DNA from: an uncultured Tateyamaria sp.
Lineage (GTDB): Bacteria; Pseudomonadota; Alphaproteobacteria; Rhodobacterales; Rhodobacteraceae
Length of the DNA: 64,000 bases
Reading direction: 5' to 3'
Assembly (NCBI RefSeq): GCF_947503045.1
Contig: NZ_CANNCF010000001.1
Coordinates: 558,001-622,000, forward strand
Shown here: positions 18,992 to 28,775 of the stretch, in pieces
Layout: each line of letters begins with the position of its first letter
Numbering within the stretch: position 1 is the stretch's first letter
Notes under the pieces: model-generated
Told to the model about the DNA's origin: nothing
The model's database searches: none
The model's input: the letters and a program-made list of their open reading frames with translations, nothing else
Program-made: the position numbers and the translations under genes

Positions 18992-19014
18992 ACTATTGCT
19001 GAAATCGCAATAGT
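18992..19014. promoter_or_regulatory. ACTATTGC-N7-GCAATAGT, candidate LysR-type operator
   Basis: A perfect 8-bp inverted repeat with a seven-base spacer lies about 90 bases upstream of the dioxygenase ATG. Its core ATTGC-N7-GCAAT fits the T-N11-A pattern of LysR-type regulators. No LysR gene is adjacent within the window, so the partner is unknown. Confidence 0.45.
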
Positions 19015-19044
19015 ATCGCCAATGCATGCAATAATTGTCCGCTC

Positions 19045-20442
19045 TCACACCGCGCGCAGGGCAGGCATATCGCGAGGTACCACTACTTCCGCCAAATCAG
19101 TGCGGCGCAAAAACAGGATCGCCGGACTGACAAGACCCTGCGCCGCAATTTGCCCCACCAGATCGGCGGCGGCACATTCCAGCACTTTCTGATCCAAACG
19201 CTGTGCATTGCTGACGGCAGTGACCTGCACCGACCCCAGCAGCCCGGCCTCGCGCAGCGCCTCCACAATCTGCGGCGCCGTCTGCACCCCCATATAGACC
19301 GCCACATTGCAGCGCGCGCTCAGGTGCTGCACCCAATCCGGGCGCTCTACGGCATGTGCCTTGCGCCCCGTGGTCAGCACAAGCGTGTCGGTCTTGCCCC
19401 GCTCGGTGAGAAACCCGCCAACGGCGGCTGCGGCCCCGCTGGCCGCCGTGACACCGGGCACAATCTCGTAAGGCAGTCCAGCCGCCACGAGCGCCTCGGC
19501 CTCTTCCGCACCACGCGCAAACACCCCCGGATCGCCGCATTTCAAACGCACCACCCGTTGCCCGCGCAAGGCGGCCGAGACGATCAGGCTATTGATGCGA
19601 TCCTGCGGCCACGCATGACAACCCGGTGCCTTGCCCACATAGACGCGCTCCGCATCGCGCCGGGCAAGTTCCAGCACGCCGGGATCGACCAGCCGGTCAT
19701 AAAAAATCACATCCGCCTCCTGCAGACGCTGCACCCCGCGCAGGGTGATCAGATCGCTGCTGCCGGGGCCTGCGCCCACAAGCGCCACGGGGGCAGGCCC
19801 CGTCTCCGGCACCCGGCCCGAAGCAATGACGGCCTTGATGGCCCGCGCCACCGCAGCATCACCCTCTTGCCCGTGCTGCGCGCGGAGAGGCCCATCAAAC
19901 ACCCATGCCCAGAGATCACGCCGCTGGCGCGGACCCAGACGGCGGGCCGCGAACCCGCGCAACCGCCCTGCGAGGGCTGCAAGGTCGCCAAGGCGCGGCT
20001 CCAGCATCTCTTCCAACCGGCTCTTGATCTGGCGGGCCAGCACAGGGGCAGTGCCTTCGGTCCCGATGGCTACGACAACCGGATCGCGGTCGATGATCGA
20101 AGGCGTGATCGCGTCACATAAGGCAGGCTGGTCCACCACATTCACCACGGCCCCCGCGGCCTTTGCCAGCATGTGCAGGCAAACGTCCTGCCCGGGACAG
20201 CCCGTCGCCACAAACACCAGCGCCGCCCCGGCAAAAGCGTCCGGCGCAATCGCGCCGCGTTGCCAGTTGATCCGACCCGCCTGCGCGATGCTCTGCAATT
20301 CAACATCCAGTGCATCGGCCAGCACGTCGATCTGCGCCTCGGTCTTCAGCATCAACCGGCACTTCTGCGCCGCCTGCTCACCGCCGCCGACGATCACGAC
20401 GCGCCGTCCGGTCATGGTCAGGAACATGGGAAAGGTTTTCAT
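19045..20442 (-). CDS. cysG: Siroheme synthase (multifunctional uroporphyrinogen-III methyltransferase / precorrin-2 dehydrogenase / ferrochelatase)
   Basis: Protein of 465 aa. The N-terminal precorrin-2 dehydrogenase/ferrochelatase part opens MKTFPMFLTMTGRRVVIVGGG. The C-terminal SAM-dependent methyltransferase part starts at VALVGAGPGSSDLITLRG near residue 215 and contains VVRLKCGDPGVFARGAEE. The ATG at 20442 has GGAG eight bases upstream; longer in-frame starts are unconserved. It supplies siroheme to NirB and closes the nitrate assimilation operon, 25 bases after nasA. Confidence 0.93.
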   Translation of the reverse strand: MKTFPMFLTMTGRRVVIVGGGEQAAQKCRLMLKTEAQIDVLADALDVELQSIAQAGRINWQRGAIAPDAFAGAALVFVATGCPGQDVCLHMLAKAAGAVVNVVDQPALCDAITPSIIDRDPVVVAIGTEGTAPVLARQIKSRLEEMLEPRLGDLAALAGRLRGFAARRLGPRQRRDLWAWVFDGPLRAQHGQEGDAAVARAIKAVIASGRVPETGPAPVALVGAGPGSSDLITLRGVQRLQEADVIFYDRLVDPGVLELARRDAERVYVGKAPGCHAWPQDRINSLIVSAALRGQRVVRLKCGDPGVFARGAEEAEALVAAGLPYEIVPGVTAASGAAAAVGGFLTERGKTDTLVLTTGRKAHAVERPDWVQHLSARCNVAVYMGVQTAPQIVEALREAGLLGSVQVTAVSNAQRLDQKVLECAAADLVGQIAAQGLVSPAILFLRRTDLAEVVVPRDMPALRAV

Positions 20443-20467
20443 CGCGCAGTCTCCGATCCGTGAGGGG

Positions 20468-23068
20468 TCATTCGGCGGCAATCGCCTTGGCCGGGGGCAA
20501 GAGAAGGCCTGCCAGTTCAGGGCGACACGCGCCGCAATTGGTGCCGGCCCCAGTGGCTGACCCAAGAGCATCGACACTGCAGGCCCCGGCGGCCACGGCC
20601 CGGCGCAGATCGTTCAGGCCCACACCCATGCATGCACAAACGGTCGCGCCGGGGTCGGGCACATCGGACCGCGCGCGCCCCGACAAAGCGTCATGCATAT
20701 GCACATCCGTGCCAATCAGCGCCACGGCATGGGCCCGCGAAACGACGACCGGGGAGGGCGCGCAGAACAATACCGCGCGCAAATTGCCCTCCACCCGATG
20801 GGCGATCCGCACGATCCCTGTACTCTCGTCGCGCATTTCGCTGATGTCGCCGCCTTGGGCCGAGGTCAGTACGTTGAACGCCGCACGCGCATCGGCCAAT
20901 GGCGCTGCGTCCGCCAGTTCCGCCTGCCAGCCGGTCGCCGTGCGCGCGATGGCGCAATAGGCCCCGAACTGGTGCAGGGGTGTGGCAGAGGCGACAAACC
21001 CATACCATTTCGCCGCGAACCTTTGCGCCGACACCCGCCCGGATTTCAGCGCAGGCTGCCCCGACACCGGATCGACGCGCACCGAAACGACCTTGTTCAC
21101 CGGCCCCGAGGCACTGCGCAGCCGCGTCCAGTGCATTGGCGCGAAGAGGGCTCCTTTTGCGACCCGTTCCGTGGGCAACGCCCTCAAGATACAGGTCTGA
21201 CCCGCAGCCGCGACCTCAACCAGTTCGGCCGGGCCGAGACCCATATCACCCGCATCCTCGGGATGCATTTCCACGTAAGGCTCGCCCATATGCGCCCCCA
21301 ATCGCGCGGATTTTCCCGTCCGCGTCATGGTGTGCCACTGGTCGCGAATGCGTCCGGTATTGAGGTGAAATCCCCCGGACACCTGCGCCATCGGCGCGGC
21401 AATCGGCAACATGCGCGCACGCCCATTGCCATGAAAAAACTGCCCATCCGCAAAGAACCGTGTCGAGCCCTCACCGGCCTCAGGCACAGGCCATTGCACA
21501 GGGTTCAGTGCGGCATAGTCCGCATCCGACATCCCTGCCAAACCACTGATGTCAAAATCGCGCCCGAAGGGGCGGAGCGCCGCAGACAGACCGGCATATT
21601 CACGAAAGATCGCCGCCGGACTATCATAGTCGAACGCAGCTCCATACCCCATCGCGCGCGCCACGTCGCAGATGATCCGCCAATCCGGGCGTGCGGCGCC
21701 GGGGACGGGCAGAAACGCGCGTTGGCGCGAGATCCGGCGCTCGGAATTGGTGACCGTGCCGTCCTTTTCGCCCCACCCGGCGGAGGGAAGCAGCACATCC
21801 GCCAGATCGCAGGTATCGGTGCGCGCCATGATGTCGGAGACAACGGTAAAAGGCACATTGGCGATGGCCGCCGCCACCCGCTCCGCATCGGGCATGCTGG
21901 CCGCCGGATTGGTCGACATCACCCAGAGCGCCTTGATCTTGCCGTTGGCACACGCCTCGAACAGATCGACCGCCTTGAGGCCGGGCGCGGTGCAGATCGT
22001 CGGGCTGTCCCAGAACTCCCTCACGGCGGCACGGTGATCGGCATTCTCGATATCGAGGTGATTGGCCAGCATGTTCGCCAAACCGCCGACCTCGCGGCCC
22101 CCCATCGCGTTGGGCTGGCCGGTGACCGAAAACGGGCCCATGCCGGGGCGGCCAATGCGGCCTGTCGCCAGATGGCAGTTGAGGATCGCGTTCACCTTGT
22201 CCGACCCGCAAGACGACTGGTTAACGCCTTGCGAGTAGACGGTGACCACCTTTTCGATGCCCGCCCACATCTCGTAGAATTGGCGCAATTCTCCGGCGCT
22301 CAACCCGCTGTCGGTGGTGTCCGTGCACTCTGCCGCAGCCACAGCAGCCGCGAACCCGTCCACATGTGCATCGACATAATCGGTATTCACATGCCCACCC
22401 GCAGCAAGATGCGCGAGCAACCCGTTGAACAGCGCAATGTCCCCGTCCGGCGCGATCTGCAGGTGCACATCCGCCAGTTGCGTCGTCGCCGTGCGGCGCG
22501 GATCGACATTGACCACACGCATGGATGGGCGCGCCGCCTTGGCTGCCGCGATGCGCTGGTGCAGCACCGGATGGCACCACGCCAGGTTCGACCCGACCAG
22601 CACGATCAGATCAGCATCTTCGAGATCCTCATAGGTCCCGGGCACCGTGTCGGCACCAAATGCACGCTTGTGCCCCGCGACCGAGGACGCCATGCAAAGC
22701 CTTGAATTTGTGTCGATATTGGCCGACCCGATGAAGCCTTTCATCAGCTTGTTGGCAACGTAGTAATCCTCGGTCAGCAATTGGCCCGAGACGTAAAACG
22801 CCACGCTGTCAGGCCCATGATCGCGGATCGCCTGTGCAAAACGGCTGGCCACCAGCGCGGTGGCCTCGTCCCACTCCGCATCCTGCCCACCAATGCGCGG
22901 GGCCAGCAGGCGGCCCTCAAGGTCGATGGTTTCGCCCAACGCCGACCCTTTGGAACAGAGCCGTCCGAAATTCGCGGGATGATCGCGATCGCCCTTGATC
23001 GTGCCGTCAGGCGATGCGATCACGCCGCACCCTACGCCACAGTACGGACAGGTGGTGCAGGTGCTCAT
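20468..23068 (-). CDS. nasA: Assimilatory nitrate reductase, catalytic subunit
   Basis: Protein of 866 aa, cytoplasmic molybdopterin (bis-MGD) oxidoreductase reducing nitrate to nitrite. The N-terminal CPYCGVGCGV with a later CSKG holds the [4Fe-4S] cluster. The body has typical MPT-binding blocks such as GSNLAWCHPV and STNPAASMPDAERV. The last 60 or so residues form a BFD-like [2Fe-2S] domain with CACMGVGLNDL and CGACRPEL. There is no Tat signal, consistent with the cytoplasmic enzyme. The ATG overlaps the nirD stop by four bases; a longer upstream extension of the frame is antisense to real sequence and rejected. Confidence 0.94.
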   Translation of the reverse strand: MSTCTTCPYCGVGCGVIASPDGTIKGDRDHPANFGRLCSKGSALGETIDLEGRLLAPRIGGQDAEWDEATALVASRFAQAIRDHGPDSVAFYVSGQLLTEDYYVANKLMKGFIGSANIDTNSRLCMASSVAGHKRAFGADTVPGTYEDLEDADLIVLVGSNLAWCHPVLHQRIAAAKAARPSMRVVNVDPRRTATTQLADVHLQIAPDGDIALFNGLLAHLAAGGHVNTDYVDAHVDGFAAAVAAAECTDTTDSGLSAGELRQFYEMWAGIEKVVTVYSQGVNQSSCGSDKVNAILNCHLATGRIGRPGMGPFSVTGQPNAMGGREVGGLANMLANHLDIENADHRAAVREFWDSPTICTAPGLKAVDLFEACANGKIKALWVMSTNPAASMPDAERVAAAIANVPFTVVSDIMARTDTCDLADVLLPSAGWGEKDGTVTNSERRISRQRAFLPVPGAARPDWRIICDVARAMGYGAAFDYDSPAAIFREYAGLSAALRPFGRDFDISGLAGMSDADYAALNPVQWPVPEAGEGSTRFFADGQFFHGNGRARMLPIAAPMAQVSGGFHLNTGRIRDQWHTMTRTGKSARLGAHMGEPYVEMHPEDAGDMGLGPAELVEVAAAGQTCILRALPTERVAKGALFAPMHWTRLRSASGPVNKVVSVRVDPVSGQPALKSGRVSAQRFAAKWYGFVASATPLHQFGAYCAIARTATGWQAELADAAPLADARAAFNVLTSAQGGDISEMRDESTGIVRIAHRVEGNLRAVLFCAPSPVVVSRAHAVALIGTDVHMHDALSGRARSDVPDPGATVCACMGVGLNDLRRAVAAGACSVDALGSATGAGTNCGACRPELAGLLLPPAKAIAAE

Positions 23069-23400
23069 GCCGCGCGCTCGGCACGCAGGCGCGAGGCGTC
23101 CAGCAATATGCGCCCGGCCTCGACACGCGCCGGATAGGTCGCAACCTGCCCCTCGTCCGGGCCCTGCACGTGGCCAGTTTCCAGCGAAATCACCCAGTTG
23201 TGCAGCGGGCAGGTCACCGCCGCACCATGCACGATCCCCTCGGCCAGCGGCCCCGCCTTGTGCGGGCAGGCATTGTCGAGAGCAAAGACTGCATCCGCCG
23301 CCGTACGGAACACGGCCACACAACCCGCACGGGTCTTGACCACCCGCGCGCCACGCACTGGCACGTCAGAAAGGGCAGCAATATCAATCCAGTCGCTCAT
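23065..23400 (-). CDS. nirD: Nitrite reductase (NADH) small subunit
   Basis: Protein of 111 aa with a Rieske-like fold. CPHKAGPL and CPLHNWVISLETG stand where the Rieske motifs lie. These resemble the CxH and CxxH arrangement, so this copy may still hold a cluster, although many NirD proteins lack it. The ATG at 23400 overlaps the nirB stop (ATGA), and the stop overlaps nasA by four bases, so the three are tightly coupled. Confidence 0.9.
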   Translation of the reverse strand: MSDWIDIAALSDVPVRGARVVKTRAGCVAVFRTAADAVFALDNACPHKAGPLAEGIVHGAAVTCPLHNWVISLETGHVQGPDEGQVATYPARVEAGRILLDASRLRAERAA

Positions 23401-25829
23401 TCCGCAGCCTCCAGTGTCAGGTTGGCCACAGGCTGAAAACTCTCGGCCCGTTTCTTGGCATGTTCGGCCCATGGGTCCTTTTGATAGACGGTCTGGGACA
23501 GATCGAACCGGGCCACCAGCGCCGCACGCTCTTCGGGGTCGGAAATACGCTCCCGTATCCACTCCAGCCCCACCTTGTTCATCCACTTGTAGATGCGGTC
23601 GAGGTACTTGGCGTTCTCGCGATAGAGCTGGCTCATCGCCTTGATCACGGCGATGGTTTCTTCTTCGGTTTCGACGTCAATCAACCGCTCGACCTCGCGC
23701 ACATCCATGCCCGCAGCCCCGCCAATCCCGATCTGAAACCCTGAATCCACACATATCACGCCGATGTCCTTGCACGTCGCCTCTGCACAATTGCGCGGGC
23801 AACCCGACACGCCGAGTTTCAGCTTGTGCGGCGTCCACGCCCCCCACAGCGCCTTTTCCAGCTTGATGCCAAGACCCGTCGAATCCTGTGTGCCAAAGCG
23901 GCAATGATCCGTGCCCACACACGTCTTTACCGTGCGCAAACCTTTGGAATAGGCGTGGCCCGACACCATGCCCGCCGCGTTCAGATCGGCCCAGATGGCG
24001 GGCAAATCCTCGCCCTTGACGCCCAGCAAATCGATGCGCTGCCCGCCGGTCACCTTTACGGTTGGCACATTGAACTTGTCCGCCGCATCGGCAATCGCAC
24101 GCAACTCATCCGGAGTCGTAATGCCACCCCACATGCGTGGCACTACGGAAAAAGTGCCGTCTTTCTGGATGTTTGCGTGCTTGCGCTCGTTGATGAAGCG
24201 GCTTTGCGGATCGTCCAGATACTCCAGCGGCCAGTCCGCAATCAGGTAATAATTCAGCGCCGGGCGGCACACGTGACAGCCATCGACGGTCTTCCATGCG
24301 CATTCCTGCCAAACAGCGGCCATGGATTTCAGTTCCTGAGACTTGATCATCCGCCGCACGTCCTCGTGTGACAGATCACAGCACCCGCAGATCGGCTGGG
24401 CTGTGGGCATGACAAACGCGTCGCCCAAAGTCACCGCCAAAACCTGTTCGACCAGACCCGTGCAGGTCCCGCAGGACCCCGACGCCTTGGTCACCGACCG
24501 CACGGCCCCCAGGTCACTCGCGCCCCCTTCGATCGCGTCCACGATTGCGCCTTTGCAAATGCCGTTACAGCCACAGATTTCCGCATCACGCGGTAAGGCT
24601 GCAACGGCCGCCAACGGGTCCAGGGGGGCACCCCCCTGATAGGCAGGGCCGAATATCAGCGTCTCGCGCATCTCTGAAATGTCGGTACGCTCGCGGATCA
24701 GGCCAAAGAACCAATTGCTGTCCGCAGTGTCACCATACATGACCGTACCGATCACCACGTTGTTCTCGATCACCAGACGGCGATAGACCCCGCGCCCGGG
24801 ATCGCGAAACACGATGTCCTCGCGCCCTTCGCCATCAGCAAAATCCCCGGCTGAGAACAGGTCGCATCCGGTCACCTTCAGCTTGGTGCTCAGCTCTTTC
24901 TGCACGAAGGCGGCATCCTCGCCCAGAATGGTCTGCGCTGCCACCTTCGCCTGATCATAAAGCGGCGCCACAAGGCCAAAGAGCGCGCCGTCATGTTCCA
25001 CACACTCACCCACGGCGAGAATATCCGCGTCCGAGGTCACCATCTGGTCATCCACATGAATGCCGCGCCCCACGGCGAGGCCCGCGTCAGCCGCCAGCGC
25101 CACGTTGGGGCGGATGCCCACGGCCATCACCAGCAGATCGCAGGGCAGTTCCGTGCCATCGTCCAAGAGCAGTGCGCGCACATGCCCATCGGCGCCAAGG
25201 ATCTCCTTGGAGTTCGCCTGACACATCACCGCAATGCCCTTGTCGACCAACGCTTTGCGCAGCAGATACCCCGCCGCCTCGTCCAGTTGCCGCTCCATCA
25301 GGTGGCCCATGATGTGCACCACAGTCACGTCCACACCGCGCGCGGCCATGCCTGCGGCGGCCTCAAGACCAAGCAAGCCGCCGCCAATCACAACCACCTT
25401 GTTGCCCACACCCAGCGCCATCATCCGCTCGGTATCTTCCAGATCGCGATAGGCGATGACGCCCTCCAGATCATGGCCGGGCAGAGGGATCATGAACGGG
25501 TTCGACCCGGTGCCAAGGATCAGCTTGTCGTAAGGCAGCACATCGCCGTTTTGGGCCGTCACAGTCTTGGCCGTACGATCAATCGACGCCACGCGTTCAC
25601 CAAACCGGCAAGTCACCCCATTGGCAGCATACCAATCGGCATCATGGGTCACGATCTCTTCGTAGCTCTTGTCGCCCGCCAGCACGGGGCTCAGCATGAT
25701 GCGGTTATAGTTCCCGCGCGGTTCGGCGTTGAACAGGGTGACGTTCACGTCCGCCCCAGCCTCGAACAGATGCTCAAGCGCCCGGCCCGTGGCCATGCCC
25801 GCCCCAATGACAATGATGTTTTGGGTCAT
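23397..25829 (-). CDS. nirB: Nitrite reductase (NADH) large subunit
   Basis: Protein of 810 aa reducing nitrite to ammonia. In order: FAD-binding IVIGAGMATGRALEHL, NADH-binding VVVIGGGLLGLEAAAGMA near residue 145, a BFD-like [2Fe-2S] region CGCNGICKGAIVDAI, and the siroheme/[4Fe-4S] site with CVGTDHCRFG and GCPRNCAEATCKDIG. The ATG at 25829 has GGAG eight bases upstream; a GTG three codons earlier sits on top of that site. It lies five bases after the ATPase gene. Confidence 0.94.
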   Translation of the reverse strand: MTQNIIVIGAGMATGRALEHLFEAGADVNVTLFNAEPRGNYNRIMLSPVLAGDKSYEEIVTHDADWYAANGVTCRFGERVASIDRTAKTVTAQNGDVLPYDKLILGTGSNPFMIPLPGHDLEGVIAYRDLEDTERMMALGVGNKVVVIGGGLLGLEAAAGMAARGVDVTVVHIMGHLMERQLDEAAGYLLRKALVDKGIAVMCQANSKEILGADGHVRALLLDDGTELPCDLLVMAVGIRPNVALAADAGLAVGRGIHVDDQMVTSDADILAVGECVEHDGALFGLVAPLYDQAKVAAQTILGEDAAFVQKELSTKLKVTGCDLFSAGDFADGEGREDIVFRDPGRGVYRRLVIENNVVIGTVMYGDTADSNWFFGLIRERTDISEMRETLIFGPAYQGGAPLDPLAAVAALPRDAEICGCNGICKGAIVDAIEGGASDLGAVRSVTKASGSCGTCTGLVEQVLAVTLGDAFVMPTAQPICGCCDLSHEDVRRMIKSQELKSMAAVWQECAWKTVDGCHVCRPALNYYLIADWPLEYLDDPQSRFINERKHANIQKDGTFSVVPRMWGGITTPDELRAIADAADKFNVPTVKVTGGQRIDLLGVKGEDLPAIWADLNAAGMVSGHAYSKGLRTVKTCVGTDHCRFGTQDSTGLGIKLEKALWGAWTPHKLKLGVSGCPRNCAEATCKDIGVICVDSGFQIGIGGAAGMDVREVERLIDVETEEETIAVIKAMSQLYRENAKYLDRIYKWMNKVGLEWIRERISDPEERAALVARFDLSQTVYQKDPWAEHAKKRAESFQPVANLTLEAAE

Positions 25830-25834
25830 GTCTT

Positions 25835-27511
25835 TCACTCCGCTGCAATCGCTGTGGGTTTCGGTTTGGGCGCATTGCCGTGTTCGTATTCCTCAAGGAA
25901 ATCAAGCACATCCTGCCGGTACGCATAGTAGTCGGGATGCTCCAGCAGCGCCTTGCGGGTGCGGGGACGGGGCAGGTCGACATCCACGATTCTACCGATG
26001 GTCGCCTGCGGCCCGTTCGTCATCATCACCACGCGGTCGGCCAGCAAGATCGCCTCGTCCACGTCATGCGTGACGCAAATGGCAGTGACCTTGGTGCGCG
26101 ACCACACCTCCATCAGCACCTCCTGCAACTCCCAGCGGGTGAGGCTGTCAAGCATGCCAAAGGGCTCATCCAGCAGCAGCAGTTTCGGCGACAAGGCAAA
26201 GGCGCGGGCGATGCCGACGCGCTGCTTCATCCCGTTGCTCAAGCTGTCGGCCTGCTTGTCCATCGCATCCGCCAGACCGACCCGCTCGAGGTAGTATTCC
26301 ACCACCTCCTGCCGCTCGATCCGGCTCGCCTTGGGATAGACCTTGTCCACCCCGATCGCGACGTTCTCCTTGGCCGACAGCCAGGGAAACAGGTTGGGCG
26401 ACTGAAACACCACGGCACGCTCCGGATCAGCCCCTTCGACATGACGGCCATCCAGCTTGATCGCGCCTTGCGAAATCTCGTTCAGCCCCGCCGCCATCGT
26501 CAGTACGGTGGACTTGCCACACCCCGAATGGCCAATCAGCGAAATGAACTCACCGCGATTGATCTTGAGGTCGAAATCCTCGACCACGGTGAGCGGCCCC
26601 TTGGGCGTCGGATAGACCTTGTGCAGCTGCGAGAAATCCAGAAACCGGTTCTCGATCAGACCCTTCTGAGCATCCGCAACTGCCGAGGGCACACCGTGGA
26701 TCGGGGTCACATCGGGCAACACGCGGCTTCCTTCCACCTTGGCCTCGATCCCCACATCCATCAGGTATTTCGTGACCTGCGCGCGCAGCGCCTTGAACGC
26801 GTCATTGTGGTTCATCTCGATCCGGTCGCGCGGGCGCGGGATGGAGACGGTGAATTCCTCACCCAGGCTCCCGTCCGGGTTCAGCGCAATGATGCGGTCG
26901 GCCAGAATAATCGCCTCATCCACGTCATTGGTGATCAGCACGCAGGTCTTCTTGTCTGCCTCCCAGATGTGTTCAATCTCGTCGGCGAGATTGGCGCGGG
27001 TCAGGGCGTCGAGCGCAGACAACGGCTCATCCAGCAACAACACTTCGGGGTTCATCGCCAGCGCACGCGCCACGTTCACCCGCTGGCGCATACCACCCGA
27101 CAACTCCGCCGGACGACGCGCCGCCGCATGGCCCAGACCCACCATCTGAACATAGTGATCGACCTTTGCCGCCCGCGCGGCCTTGGGCAGCCCCGGGAAA
27201 ATCGTGTCCACAGCGAGCGCGACATTCCCGCTGACGGTCAGCCACGGCATCAGCGAATAGCTCTGAAAGATGACCCCGCGTTCAGGCCCTGGCCCGGCGA
27301 TGGGCGCGCCCTTGAACAGCACTTCACCGGAGGAGGGTGCCTCAAGCCCCGCCATCAGGTTGATCAGTGTGGTCTTGCCGGTGCCGGAAAAGCCCAGCAA
27401 CACCAGAAACTCGCCCTCTTTCACCTGCAACGAGATGTCCCTCAGCACATCGGTGCGTTCGGTGCCCGACCCGTAAGATTTTGAAACGTTTTTGAATTCG
27501 ATCACTGACAT
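25835..27511 (-). CDS. Nitrate ABC transporter, fused double ATP-binding protein (NrtC/NrtD type)
   Basis: Protein of 558 aa carrying two complete ATPase domains. The first has Walker [10 protein letters not shown], signature LSGGMRQR and [11 protein letters not shown]. The second, from about residue 295, has GHSGCGKST, signature LSNGMKQR and [11 protein letters not shown]. The two halves resemble cyanobacterial NrtD and the ATPase part of NrtC, here joined in one chain and without NrtC's substrate-binding domain. It starts at ATG 27511, five bases after nrtB, with a weak GGTGAAG site. The extra 120 or so upstream codons in frame are not conserved coding sequence. Confidence 0.88.
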   Translation of the reverse strand: MSVIEFKNVSKSYGSGTERTDVLRDISLQVKEGEFLVLLGFSGTGKTTLINLMAGLEAPSSGEVLFKGAPIAGPGPERGVIFQSYSLMPWLTVSGNVALAVDTIFPGLPKAARAAKVDHYVQMVGLGHAAARRPAELSGGMRQRVNVARALAMNPEVLLLDEPLSALDALTRANLADEIEHIWEADKKTCVLITNDVDEAIILADRIIALNPDGSLGEEFTVSIPRPRDRIEMNHNDAFKALRAQVTKYLMDVGIEAKVEGSRVLPDVTPIHGVPSAVADAQKGLIENRFLDFSQLHKVYPTPKGPLTVVEDFDLKINRGEFISLIGHSGCGKSTVLTMAAGLNEISQGAIKLDGRHVEGADPERAVVFQSPNLFPWLSAKENVAIGVDKVYPKASRIERQEVVEYYLERVGLADAMDKQADSLSNGMKQRVGIARAFALSPKLLLLDEPFGMLDSLTRWELQEVLMEVWSRTKVTAICVTHDVDEAILLADRVVMMTNGPQATIGRIVDVDLPRPRTRKALLEHPDYYAYRQDVLDFLEEYEHGNAPKPKPTAIAAE

Positions 27512-27516
27512 GGGCT

Positions 27517-28593
27517 TCACCGGTTGTTCGTGAAGGTGAACATGGACTGGATCGCGTACATCAGCCGATCCAGCAGAAAGCCGATGATGCCGATGGTGAA
27601 CACGGCCACCATGATCTTGGCGAGCGATTGCGAGGACCCGTTCTGGAACTCGTCCCACACGAATTTGCCAAGGCCCGGGTTCTGCGCCAGCATTTCGGCG
27701 GCGATCAGCACCATCCAGCCGACTCCAAGGGACAGGCGCAGCCCGGTAAAGATCAGCGGCAGGGCCGAGGGCAAAACCAGCTTGGTCACTTTGGTCCACG
27801 TGCCCATCTTGAGCACCTTTGAGACACTGACGAGGTCCTTGTCGATGCTCGAAACCCCGAGCGTCGTGTTGATCAGGGTCGGCCATAGCGAACAAAGGGT
27901 CACCGTGATCGCCGAGTTGAGAAAGGATTTGTCAAACCAGCCGCCCGAATAGGTGGCCGATACAACCATGGTCACAATCGGCAACCACGCGAGCGGTGAG
28001 ACCGGTTTGAAAATCTGGATCAGCGGGTTGATCGCCGCACTCACCATCGGGCTGAGGCCCGCAGCGATGCCCAGCGGAATGGCGATCAGCGAGGCGAGCA
28101 GAAAGCCGAAGAACACCGTTTTGATCGAGGTCCAGATCTGGTCGTAATAGGTCGGCTTGCCGGTATAGACGCGTTCCTTGACGCGGTCCTCGCGCCCGTC
28201 GGCGATCAGCTTGGCATTGCGCGCCTCCTGGCGTTCGTAAAACGCGGCTTCTTTCTCACGTTCGCGGATGGCATCATCGTTGAGGTTGCCGACCTGCGCC
28301 CAGACCTGCACCGGGCCGGGAATGGCCCCAAGCGAGGTTTGCACCGTCGGTGCCAGCGCGGCCCATGCGGCCAGAAACAACGCGATGGCCAGCAGCGGCA
28401 CACCCAGCAGCCGCCAAATCTCGCGCCCTTGGGCACGCGGGTTGTCCCCGGCGGTGGCCTTCAGCACAGGGGTCAGCCAGGCGAGGCCCAGAACCTGGAA
28501 CCATTTGTCAGCCGAGTTGATCCGGGTGAACAGACGCTGGCGGCGGGCCTCGCGGGCCTCTGCCTGCAGTTCCGATGGGTCGATTGCGGTCAT
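27517..28593 (-). CDS. nrtB: Nitrate ABC transporter permease
   Basis: Protein of 358 aa. After a cytoplasmic N-terminus there is one membrane segment ([19 protein letters not shown]), then about 75 hydrophilic residues rich in charge, then a BPD_transp_1 core of several helices containing [20 protein letters not shown], an EAA-type loop. The ATG at 28593 has AGGAG ten bases upstream. It is separated from nrtA by 245 bases holding repeats and a REP-like element, unusual within such a tight operon. Confidence 0.9.
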   Translation of the reverse strand: MTAIDPSELQAEAREARRQRLFTRINSADKWFQVLGLAWLTPVLKATAGDNPRAQGREIWRLLGVPLLAIALFLAAWAALAPTVQTSLGAIPGPVQVWAQVGNLNDDAIREREKEAAFYERQEARNAKLIADGREDRVKERVYTGKPTYYDQIWTSIKTVFFGFLLASLIAIPLGIAAGLSPMVSAAINPLIQIFKPVSPLAWLPIVTMVVSATYSGGWFDKSFLNSAITVTLCSLWPTLINTTLGVSSIDKDLVSVSKVLKMGTWTKVTKLVLPSALPLIFTGLRLSLGVGWMVLIAAEMLAQNPGLGKFVWDEFQNGSSQSLAKIMVAVFTIGIIGFLLDRLMYAIQSMFTFTNNR

Positions 28594-28663
28594 GTCAGGG
28601 CGCTCCTGGCTTGGTGTCTGTGGAGCCGCGCGCGGCCCAAACGGGCGATGCTGCGCTGCGGCG

Positions 28664-28707
28664 GTGTACAGTGTGTGCACAGGTGGTGCACAGGTTGTGT
28701 ATCGGGT
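28664..28707. repeat. Four tandem 11-bp repeats between nrtA and nrtB
   Basis: Units start at 28664, 28675, 28686 and 28697 with consensus GTGYACAGGT plus one base. The middle two share a perfect 10-base core GTGCACAGGT, and the outer two are degenerate. The 11-bp period places each copy on about the same face of the helix. They lie 70 to 115 bases upstream of the nrtB start on the minus strand. Confidence 0.6.
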
Positions 28708-28775
28708 GTTCCGGTCGGTTTTCCTGCGCTGCGGCATGCCTGTTTTTTAGGCAGACGGCGGCGGGTTTGTTGGTT

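Noticed and set aside
23069-23323. N-terminal extension of NasA by 85 codons
   Set aside because: The extra sequence overlaps nirD in another frame and has no homology-like pattern. The cluster motif CPYCGVGCG expected near the N-terminus follows the ATG at 23068.
28675-28695. NtrC site from TGCAC-N5-GTGCA
   Set aside because: NtrC sites have seven bases between these half-sites. The five-base spacing here comes from the 11-bp tandem repeat.
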